A DNA stretch of 64,000 nt, taken from contig JAKGHH010000002.1 of assembly GCA_022828595.1 (NCBI GenBank), positions 43,246,222 to 43,310,221 of the forward strand. The letters are read 5' to 3'. This DNA is from Nelumbo lutea (taxonomy: Eukaryota; Streptophyta; Magnoliopsida; Proteales; Nelumbonaceae). Positions 1-10,200 of this stretch are shown in pieces (position 1 is the stretch's first letter; each line of letters starts with the position of its first letter). Under the pieces are notes generated by a model. It did not search any database and was not told where the DNA came from. It was given only the letters and a program-made list of their open reading frames with translations. The position numbers were made by a program, and so were the translations under genes.

Positions 1-481
1 TTGAATTTTTATCATGTTATTTTTATCCTATTTTTTATTAGCCTTTTCCTGTCTCCCTTCGTATTCTTTTTGTAGGTTGTGATCGAGTTAGATTTATCCT
101 ATCCTTTTATTGGTAGTGTTGTGTTTTCTTGTTATTTGATTAAAAGGATTTATTCTTTGAATGCAATTTTTTTGTGGTAAATATGCTGCCAAGACCATAA
201 TCAAGTACTCACTACAAAAAAAAACATTTCTAGGGGCAGTTTTTGAACCGGCTATTTGGTGACCGTCACTAGAAATATTAATCTTTATTTTTAAATGAAT
301 TTAGAATCAAACCAGTATGTAGGGCTGTCAACTGTCTAAGCTCATCAGGCTTTGCCTACCTCCACTTGGGCTCATGAACTTTTATTGGCTCAAGTTATCC
401 TAGGGATCGTGAAGAGACCAAGGTGGACAGCTTGGGTTTTGACCATGTAGATGCAAATCTCAATCTCGACATTTCTTACAA

Positions 482-1137
482 ATGTTGCATCAAAGTTTCC
501 TAATTTTGAAAACAATAACTACAGAAGCATCAAAAGGATTCTTGCTCCCAAGTCTCAAGGAAAGCACTCTAAGAAGAACAAACATATATAATAAAGAGGG
601 GAAAAAAGGCCATCACTATTTACCAACGCTGGTAATGGTGCCAACCATCTGGTGTCTTGGGAGGGCTGAAATGGAAATGGACCTAACCTCCAGCATTTTT
701 AACATGAAATGGCCACTCTCAGACTCAAACCCACCTTGTCATGTTTGTCAGCCCAAGGTTTAAGATTTAAGAAGAACTTATTTTAATTCTGCTAGAGTTT
801 CTAATTACCTATAAAACACTAACCCTGAAATTATTTTCTACTTATCTTTAGATAATCTTTGAAATTCCTATTAAATATTCATCTAGATAAAGTTAAAAGA
901 GAAGAGAAAATATAGAAAAAAAGAAACAAAATTTAGGCTCTCAGCACGTGCCACAGGAAAAGAGTCTAATAACATACACCATTTATCAATGCAGACCCAA
1001 TTAGAATTAGTAGTAAATAGTCAGGAGATATCTATTTATTTTTTCGATCCAAAACCATCTAACACCATCAAAATAAACAAGCAAAGCAATCAAACTTTCA
1101 TTTGCCGTTTACAGTAATAACTAAGAAAATTATCATC
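482..1137. other. no gene recognised
   Basis: AT-rich sequence inside the candidate CACTA element. A 93-codon open frame at 482-763 resembles nothing I recognise and lacks coding-like composition. A hAT-like end (TAGGGCTGTCAACTG near 321) has a weak mirror image near 740-755, without a target duplication. Confidence 0.4.
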
Positions 1138-1205
1138 TAAGACTTGCCCCAACTATATGGGGTTTGGCTACATGAATCTTATTTTGCCATTCTGTTCTGT
1201 TAAGT
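1138..1205 (+). repeat. SINE-like 3' segment (resembles the Au-SINE tail)
   Basis: The segment CTTGCCCCAACTATATGGGG followed by TTGGCTACATGAATC resembles, from memory, the conserved 3' part of the plant Au SINE family. No A/B box region or target duplication is resolved, so this is a fragment at best. Confidence 0.25.
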
Positions 1206-1871
1206 GCCATGTTTGTTCTGTCTATGGTTCTGCTAACAACATCTTAAGTTGCTGTTTTGAAATCCAGAAAATACTCATGAAGATTTCTACCCAAAATCTA
1301 AGTGATGGTAAGTAACATGTCCACCAATCTTGGTAGTTTATATTTTAAATTTAAACAAGGGAATATGGCACTGATCGAATTAAGGAAACAAATGTCCTTG
1401 ACATAATCAAGTTTTACTGACTGAGGTTCTATGGGAATATGCAAAAAAATTAGTTACTATTCCCAAATGGTGAGAAACATATTGCATTTTATTTCATGTC
1501 TTTTGCAAATGACCTAGGTCTATGTTTTTCCCTCTACCCATTAAAGGAAATGTGATGTTCTGTTTTTAAGATTTGACAATTTCTCATTTGTAGCCCATTA
1601 ATTACAGTTTTACTCCTCTAGAGTCTACACTAGCCAATTTCATACATAAGATTTATGTTTAGAAAGATCCATCTAAAGAACATTTTACATTAACCCAATA
1701 TGATTTGTTGATGCACCATACTTGGTGAAATTCTCCATACAAACAAGACTCAATTATTGAAGCATTGTTATTGTTATATGTAAATATTACAAAAAAAAAA
1801 AGAGCATTTCATATCATGTATGTTGTACTTATTACTGGTATGGAGGCTAACATTCATCATGGTTTGATTAA

Positions 1872-2270
1872 ATGCAGCATAGCATGAAAGAGGATATGGT
1901 GAACATGATAGCACCATTGATAGTTAGACCAATCACAAGATGGCCATTCTTTTCCTTCTTGGGAGGAGCCATGTTTTGTCTATTAGCTAGCATCATATGT
2001 CATCTGCTGTTGTGCCATTCTGAACGCCTCTCTTACATCATGTTGAGGCTTGACTACACAGGCATTTCAGTCCTCATATCAACCTCCTTCTACCCTCCTG
2101 TGTACTACTCCTTCATGTGCAAACCCTTCTTCTGAAACCTCTACTTGGGCTTCATCACAGTCCTGGGGATTGCCACAGCTATGGTGTCGCTTCTCCCAGT
2201 GTTCCAAAGCCTGGGGTTCCTCAGCATTCGTGCCTCCCTTTTCTTTGGCATGGGAATGTCAGTGAATGGC
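1872..2270 (+). pseudogene. heptahelical transmembrane protein (HHP/PAQR, adiponectin-receptor-like) exon fragment
   Basis: The translation contains the HHP hallmarks ITRWPFF, FLGGAMFCLLAS, CHLL.CHSERLSYIMLRLDY, STSFYPPVYYSFMC and LGFITVLGIATAMVSLLPVFQ, then RASLFFGMG. These cover several membrane helices of a plant PAQR-family protein, which is normally about 350-430 aa; only about 130 codons are present. A TGA at 2133 replaces the residue after KPFF, where the family usually has Cys. The segment begins right after an intron-like acceptor (aaatgcag at 1870), so it looks like a genomic exon copied with its splice site rather than a processed mRNA. It runs directly into a WAK fragment in the same frame. 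No start, no end: non-functional. Confidence 0.75.
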
Positions 2271-2281
2271 ATGCTACATAT

Positions 2282-2699
2282 AAACAGTCCAATTATTTCA
2301 AGCTGTAATGATACAGAAGATGCGAAAATAGAAAGATTAGTTAGTCTAGAAGGAAGTCGGTTCTTCTTTTCAGATGACTAAAACATTTTCGTCGCCACCG
2401 GCTGTGACAACTATGCATTCATCACCAAAAAGGGAAATATCACAAGAGGTTGCATGTCTACTTGCGCTAGTGGAACTGCTACGGAAACAAGTTGTTCAGG
2501 CATAAGCTGTTGCCAGACTACAACCCCTGAGCAACTCCAGATTTTGAATGTGACGATGACAAGCATTGGCGTCTCCGACCCAAATGCCACCAAAGGCTGC
2601 AAGTGTGCTTTCCTTTTTGACAAAAACTGGTTCACCATCAACTTATCAAACCCTTACGAGATCCAAAACAGGAGCAAAGTTCTAGTGACACCGAACTAG
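2282..2699 (+). pseudogene. wall-associated kinase-like galacturonan-binding (GUB_WAK) domain fragment
   Basis: The frame reads NSPIISSCNDTE, VSLEGSRFFFSDD, NIFVATGCDNYAFIT, RGCMSTCASG, SCSGISCCQTT and KGCKCAFLFDKNWF. The cysteine spacing (GCD...GC..C...C..I.CCQ) is typical of the extracellular pectin-binding region of plant wall-associated receptor-like kinases. A TAA at 2379-2381 interrupts the frame, which then stays open to a TAG at 2697. There is no signal peptide, EGF repeat, membrane segment or kinase. It directly follows the HHP fragment in the same frame, an unnatural order that suggests DNA-level capture by a transposon. Confidence 0.72.
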
Positions 2700-3268
2700 T
2701 GGTGGAAAAATAAGAAATAGACTGAATAAACATCAAATGTATTTGTGAAGGGACTAGGCAGGTAGGATGAGTCTTGAAAAACTCGTAAAATGGCATTGTG
2801 AAGGGAACATTTCTTATGCAAACCAAGATCCTATCGAGTTGAAATTAAGATGGATTTGTAATTCAAATGTTTTGAATGGAGAATGGGTTTTTAAATTTTA
2901 TTTCTAATTAGTTCTTTTTAATTTATGCATTTTATTTCAATTTAGATGAATATAGAGAAAACAAGTTATTTGAAGCAAATTAAAAAAATAAAAAAAAAAG
3001 TTATATGAAAAAAAAATACAGATTGACTGTTGCTAAAGATGCCCTTGACTGTCGCCAAAAGTCACGTGCCAGACTTATAATGGTAATCGGTTCAGTATTT
3101 AACGGCAATTTTGTATTTGTAACGACAGTTGTGAAAATTTCCACTAGAACTTCTAGCGACAATTCTTTTAGTGGTAATTTGCCGATTGAGGATAAAGTTT
3201 TTAGTAGCAGTTTTAGGGACCTTTAGCAATAGTTAAAACTACAGCTAAAAGTCATTTTTCTTGTAGTG

Positions 3269-5920
3269 AATATGTAATTTTGATTCATGGATTCATTCAA
3301 CTAATTTGAATTTCACCATTTCAGTGAACATTTGAAAATCTTGACCCCATGGTTTCGAAGAAAAAAATAACTACTACAAAAGGCCCATTAAACCAAGTTG
3401 ACTACTTGGTTAAGGAACTATGTGCTAGATGCCCAAGAACGTGGAAATGGTGGACAATTCTTCGATCTTGTTGCAACACTAGTAAAGAGGCCCATGGTTG
3501 AAGCTTTTGTGTTATCAGAATGTCTAATCAATGGTTACAACTTCCAACTACATTTTAATGTGATTGGGTTAACCCTTGAAAAGGACTTAGAAAAGAAAAC
3601 TATGGATACACTTTGGTGAATTTTGGGAGATTGTGTTGTATGCCTTTAGTTCTAATTAGATTGATGTACATAAGCATTTATTTGTAGATGAATAAAGTAC
3701 ATTGTTGTTTTATATTGATATTGGTATGTTTTTTACGTATTACCCTAAACTAGATACTTATGAGACTCATGTTAGTTTAGAATGTTCTCACCTGTTGGAT
3801 AGACTTGGAGAATTTATCATGCCAATACTAACACTGGTGTACTACCGCACAGTTAGAGTAGTTTGTCTCAGCTGCTAGGGTTAGAACATGAACATTCTTC
3901 TTAGATGACTTGAATTGTGATATTTGATATCAAAAGAATTCCTCGAAATCTTGTATCCGTTTGCTACACCATCATTTTCCCTTTTTAGAGCTCATTTTCA
4001 ACAGATTAATATTAAGCAAGTATATTGACACATCTAGGAAAATCAATTTTACTGCCCCATACTATACATGAGGTACTAAACCAAGTAGATCCAAATGCCC
4101 CATTGTATGGTCCTTGTCTCAAATGGAACTCTGATTAAAATACCCATTTGAATTCTTATAAGGAATCTTCAGTGGAGGTTCTTACTTCTAGATAGAGATA
4201 GGGAGAGATGGGTTTGGGTTTGTTGGGCCGAGGAAGTACTTATTTCTTAATGACAGGAAAAAAAAAGGCGATTTAAGGGGATCTTTGTGTGTGTGTTTGG
4301 AATGGTGGCACATTTGAATTGTTTAATCTTTGTGAACTTATGGATAAAGCAAAAGGATTAAGTAGAAATAAGAAAAAGGTTTTGTAGTTCTCAATGAAAT
4401 CCACCTCTTTTAGGGTCATACTAGGTTATGTGTCCCCCATCTTTTCTTTACGGGCTTTTGTACACAACTCCCATTGAGTTAAAATTAGTGGGTTAGATCT
4501 TGTCTGTTATTCTTAGCATAAGCTTGTTTTAATAACATGCCTTCAAGGTTAAAGGTTCTATACTTCATTTTGAACTTTGCCCAAGAAAGAACAAAGAGGA
4601 AAGATGGAACACTTCTTACATCTCCCTCATATAAATATCAAAACTTCACACACACTTTCCCACACAAGTTTACATATTTTACTTCTTAAACTTGGATTAT
4701 TCCTTAAACACTTTCTTCTTTTTACAATTTGCTTTGATTCTCAATGGGTAAGATAAGTTAGTTTGACTTGGTACATGATTCCAAGTAAACTATGAATTTT
4801 AGTCTTTTTTAATTGATGTCTCTTGGTAGCCCTATAAGTGATAAGTTGGTTGACTAATCTACCAAATCATATGTAAATAACAATACGGAATGGAAGACAC
4901 GTAAAAACTTTGAACTATATACTAACATATATAATTTTGTAGATGTGGTTCTAAATTTCTCATTCTTGAACTAAGAGGTAAGAAGCAAGAACTACTCAAA
5001 TTTCTGAATTTCTCCAAAATCCTAATAGTCACTTTGAACGTTAAACACATCATAGTAAATAATAGAAAAAGATCTTTAAGTCTATAAAATCCAACTCAAC
5101 TAGGGTTCTAAATTTTTATTTAAACCATTTTGCAACCTGACCAAAAGAGTTATGAGGTGTGGTTTGTATTGTTCAGACTCATGTGCACTTTATAAAAGTG
5201 GTTCTTTTTGAAAAACCACAATTTTATAGGGGTAGGCTTCCAAAATATTAACCAAATTATTAAATGTTGCTAATATACTTCAAGTAGTGAGTAATATCTC
5301 TCTTTAGACTTCATTCTCATGATGGTGTTTCCTTTGGCTTGCTGAGTTCTGATAGGAATATTTGAATACACTATGTTTTTTGTGTAGAGCCATGGGCCGG
5401 AAAACACTCTCATTCCACTTAGAGATCCTCATCCCCATCATTTTGCTTCATCATCAAACCTGGTAAGATTAGTCAAAGTTAACTTTATGTTTATACTTTC
5501 ATATCTCTTGGTGTAAAAATAGCATCATTATTATGTCTTTTGTAGGACATCCAATAACAGTCTGACACTGGATCCTCTTATGCACATGTAACGAGTAAGG
5601 AGGGGAGAATGCCAATGCAAAGGGGAAATCCCTTTATTTCGGATGATACTTTTCTTTTTTTTTTTTCTATATATTTTTTTGTTTAAAGCAAAGAGGACTC
5701 CTTTCATTTTGGACGATGCCTTTCTGTTTTTATATGTTTTTGTTTAAGCATACATGTTTAATTGCAAATATTTTTATTAATTATGATATTGAAATTTAAT
5801 TTGTTTTATTTTAATATATTGTCAATTAAATGGTTATATGGATGAATGTGATGAATTAAGGGTAAAACTTAGGTGATTTAAAATTTTTGGGATATAAAAA
5901 AAGGGAAAATAGAAAAAATC
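3269..5920. other. intergenic, no gene recognised
   Basis: AT-rich sequence with no recognisable protein. An open frame at 3398-3619 (73 codons) matches no family I know. Around 5615-5755 two imperfect copies of a segment ending in TTTTTGTTTAA(A)GCA sit in tandem. A TATAAATA with a pyrimidine/CACA-rich stretch near 4630-4670 could be an old promoter or LTR but has no gene behind it. Confidence 0.5.
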
Positions 5921-5924
5921 AATG

Positions 5925-6105
5925 TTTATCAACATCGACAAAAGTCGAGGTTTTGGGCAACGTTTATCAACATTAACAAAAGTCAAGTTTTTTGGTGATG
6001 TTTATTAGTTTTGTCAAAAGTTGCATTTTTGACGATGTTAATAAACGTTGCCAAAAAACACACCTTTTTGTCGACGTTAATAAACATCATCAAAATGGTC
6101 TCTGA
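5925..6105. repeat. cluster of short inverted and direct repeats (TE subterminal-like)
   Basis: Five or six copies, in both orientations, of a motif around AACGTTTATCAACAT and GTTGCCAAAAA occur within about 180 bp. Dense short motifs in alternating orientation are typical of CACTA or Mutator subterminal regions, but no terminal repeat or target duplication was found. Confidence 0.5.
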
Positions 6106-6229
6106 ATGACATATATCATTAGCCCCCATTTTGACCCTCTTAAATTAGCCCCTTGATTAATGATGGAGAGAAAAATATCATTAAGTAGCAATTAGGTCAG
6201 TAATTTTGACCTTTATTATCAACTATTAG

Positions 6230-6550
6230 CCCCCATTTTGGTAGTAGTATTCCAAAATTATACTATTTTTTTAAAGCTAATTTTGAATAATTGTTTTGAA
6301 AGATTAGCTCCAAAATTTTGAAAAGTAACATGAAAGATAATCCCCCAAATGTTTGAAAAGTTTTTAAAAGATTAGCCTTCAAATTGAAAAAAAAAAAATT
6401 GTGAAAGATTAGTCCCAAAATGTCCAAAGGATTTTTAAAAATTAGCTCCAAAGATTTTAAAGAAATTTCATGAAAGATCAACTCCCAAATATTAGATTTT
6501 TTGAAAGATTAACCCTCAACATTTTGAAGAAATTTGGTAAAAGATGAACA
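6230..6550. repeat. degenerate minisatellite-like array
   Basis: About seven imperfect units of roughly 40-45 bp centred on GAAAGATTAGCCCCCAAA followed by an ATTTTGAAAA-like stretch. Units differ by substitutions and small indels, so the array is old. No coding capacity. Confidence 0.6.
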
Positions 6551-6598
6551 CCCTATTATAGTTGTATGGTTGACGGTGGCAATGTTACGGTACTTGTT

Positions 6599-6650
6599 AT
6601 GTGAACTCGAAGAATTATAGGAATATGTGAACTCGAAGAATTATAGGAAT
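6599..6650 (+). repeat. perfect 26-bp tandem duplication
   Basis: The 26-bp unit beginning ATGTGAACTCGAAGAATTAT is present twice without mismatch at 6599-6624 and 6625-6650, so the duplication is recent. It lies about 630 bp upstream of the PAP28 start codon. Confidence 0.9.
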
Positions 6651-7283
6651 CAAGGATTGTGGGAGTTTGATGTTGTTTTAGGTTGTATTTGGTACCATTG
6701 TCACTTCTATTTGCAATATTTTAGGTTGATAAATACAAATTTTTAAGAAATTATCTTATCACATCACACCAAATAACCGCTTCCCCTAAAAAAATATAGT
6801 CATTGTATTGGATGTTATCATTCATAATAGAAATGTGGTACCAAATATTGTATTGATAACATAAATCATTTATAGTAAACAAAAATATTCTCACCAACCT
6901 TAGTCATGACATTTACATTAATAGGAAAGTTCAGAGGGCTAAGTAGGGGGGTGGTATAAGAGCCGTGTTTTTGTAGGGAAGAAATCGTGACAAATAGTGT
7001 TTATTGTGCGACGGAAGTGAAAAATTCGAAATAAGAAAATACTGTATGGGTAATTTGGTCATTTTGTTGCTAACCTAAGCCGATCTGACGGACTGACGGA
7101 GGGGGCTTCATTTCAACCTTGTCAGAAACTCTAGGGTAAGTGATAGCCACCGGAAGAAAAGGAGGGGAGATTCCGCAATGGTTAGAAAATCTGGGGAGGT
7201 TTAAGCAATTTGCTCTTTTCTTAATGACTAATGTTACGGTTACGGGACGGCAAGTCGATCTCGGAGCATAGTCTCACACTCTC

Positions 7284-10200
7284 ATGGGAACAAGGGTTGT
7301 AGGAAGCAGGAACATTATGGGATCTGAAGGAGGAAAATGGCTGCCCCTTCCCTTCTTGATTGCTTTCATTGCTGCAACTCTTTATCTTCTTCAAACTCTA
7401 ATCTCCCCGAGGTTGATGCTGGGTCATGAAGTTGTCAAGATCAAGCGGAAGCCAGACCTTCCTCTTAGATTCGGTTCCGATGGCACATTCAAGATACTCC
7501 AGGTTTGTTGTTCCTCAATCTCTGCTTCTATTTTAAGCTGAAATGAAACTCTTTTTTCTTAAGGTTTGAAAATCGTTCAGGTGGCCGATATGCATTACGC
7601 GAAAGGGAAAATGACCAGATGCAGAGACGTCTTGCCATCGGAGTTCGAGTACTGTTCCGACCTCAATACGACTCGTTTTGTTCGGAGGATGATCGAGGTT
7701 GAAAAACCCGATTTTCTGGTTTTTACTGGTATGTTACTCTGCTCAAGTCCGTAGATGATGGAAAGATGGATTTTGCGTTCTTGGAACATGTTTTTCTTGA
7801 CCTTTATGGTTGTCCCCGAACTAGCGATTGGTTATCATCTACTTGAAGTTGGGGTGGGTAATCTGGTTTTGGGTGATGGTTAGGAAGCAATTCATTTGAC
7901 TGAGGCTAATCTACTCATGGTTGTTTTATTCTCAATTCCTAAATCCGGACGTTATAGGGAGGAAGAGGTCCCCTCCCCACAAAAGGAGCATACAACAGGG
8001 CCTAATATTAGGCCCGAATACAAAGCTAACTCTCTCCCGGATCATATTGTTCCAATTAGTGCAACAGAGAGGGTTTTTTTTTTTTCGTTTTGATAGATAC
8101 AACAGAGAGAGAAATTGAGCCTCGCAAAGCAACCCAGAATTGAAGCCACTTAACCATCAATCTCTCAACCTGGCCGTAAACCACCTCCACGCTACCGGAA
8201 TTGCCATAAAATTCTTCCGCTTACTAAAGCCTTTACACACCAAACAGAGATCACACCTTGGATGTTTGAGTGATGAACTCATTAACATCTGAACAGCTTG
8301 ATCATATGGACCCAAATTTTGTATGTATAATGTTGTCAAAATCTTACGATTCACGGATTGAATCATGAATCCCAAGGGTTTCAATTCGAATCTTATATCT
8401 GAATCCTTTTCTGCAAAAAGTTGGAGTCATACAATCTGATTCATAAATCTTACGATTTTTATGATTCACTACGATTCAAATAAATTCAATTAAGAATTAG
8501 TTCTCTACTTTGTTTCTTTTTTTTTATATTTAGTTTTTCCATGGGAGACGTTTTTTAAAGCCCTTACTAGAAAATGATTTATTTACATTATTCAAGACTT
8601 GAAACTGAGTTTATTTTCTTTCATATATAAGTTAAAGGGCCATTGTATGTAGATTTGTTTGATTTTAAAGTCAAGCTTGATGATATCATCTTAGGCTTTT
8701 ATTGTATAAGTGGTAAATTCTATTGTTTTAAGTACATATATGGTAGATATAGATTAAAAATGGGATAAGGTAACTTTCCTATATATAATTAGCCTTTTAA
8801 TATATCTATATTTAATTTTTTGACAAGTTTGTAAAAAATAGAAATAATCTTACGATTTACGATATGATTCACGATTTGATTCGATTAAACTTTCTCTACG
8901 ATTTACAATACGATTACGATTTTCAAAACATTATGTAAAACTACAATGCACCAGAATATGGCCAATCAACTCTTTAGCTTCCTTGCAAAGAGAGTAGCAA
9001 TTTGTGATAATTATTCCTCTTAATCCCAGTTTTATCATGGTGAGCATTCTTCCTTTAATGGCTGTCCATGCAAAGAAATGACTTTAGAGGGAACTTTTAG
9101 CTTCCATATTCAGGACCAAGGAACCTTCTCATCATTGGAACTGGACAGGCTGAGGTAGAAAGATTTTACCAAGAAGATTCCTGATATATTGTCCTTCCAC
9201 CATCATCTATCTTCCTGCATAGGTTGAATACGCACCTGGTTTAAGGTATTTAACATCTCACTATCTCAATAAGATCATCAAGCATCCAATCATCAACATT
9301 TCTCCTAAGAGGGTCCCATACAACCTGATTCCCTAAGATCTCATGGCAATCCTTGATTTTGCATTCTTGTTGTGTGTCAATGCATAAATGTCAGGGAAGG
9401 CATGACTCAGAGGGAGGTTTCCACACCAGGAATCTTTCCAGAACAGAATGTTTGCTCCCTTACCTGGTTTGTAACTTGTAAGTGGTGAGGGTAAATAACA
9501 TGTCTCTACTTTGCATAATGTCTTCCCAAATTGCTGTGCCATTAGAAGAAGTATGCCTAGTTTCCCATCCCAACATGGAATTCCCATACTTGCAGCAAAT
9601 TAACTTCTGCCATGAAGCATCCTCTTCAGCACCATATTTCCATATCCATTTGGATAGAAGGGGTTGGTTCATAATTTTTAAGGATCTGAATCTGGTACCA
9701 GTTCCAAGCTACTAAGTGCAACTTTCTTTCCTCCTTCCATTCCCATAAGAAGTCTCTTCTAAGTTTTTCCAGGGAGTTTATCATTGAAGCTGGAATAAAG
9801 AGTAGTATGTTGGAAGATGAGAAAGTGCACTTTGAATGAGAGCCAGCTTTCCACCTCTTGATAGATAGCTTTTCTCCTACCCTGCAAATTTACTCTGCAT
9901 CCTCTCTATTGCAGGGTCCCAGATTTTCTTAGATCCATTGTTGTCTCTAAGAGGTAACCTCAGAAACTTTGGGGGGCAAAGAGCCCACCTTACAACCAAG
10001 AACCTCAGCTAGATCTTCAATGTCTAGTACATCACCATCTAGAATCAATTCACTTTTCTGCAAATTTACCTTTAATGAGTCACCTCTTACTAGGATTAGA
10101 GAACACCAATGAGTCATCTCCAAATTGTAAAATGTTGGTCAGAGGGCAATTAGTGGATACAATAGTTTTCAAGGCACCAATGCGACGTTGGGTCACAAGA

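Larger units (their letters stand above)
210..3268. mobile_element. candidate non-autonomous CACTA (En/Spm-like) element carrying host-gene fragments
   Basis: The left end reads CACTACAAAAAAAAACA at 210. The right end, read on the minus strand from 3268, begins CACTACAAGAAAAATGAC. CACTACAA-type termini are the hallmark of plant CACTA transposons. The right subterminal part (about 3040-3260) contains several short related motifs around TAGCGACA and TAGCAGTTTTAGGGAC, as expected for subterminal transposase sites. The expected 3-bp duplication is not seen (left flank act, right flank aat), so the two ends could belong to different elements. No transposase is present; the interior holds fragments of two host genes. 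The ends are seen directly; that they form one element is inference. Confidence 0.4.

Noticed and set aside
1872..2699. The HHP-WAK fusion as a novel chimeric gene
   Set aside because: Stops at 2133 and 2379, no start or promoter evidence, and truncation of both parts.
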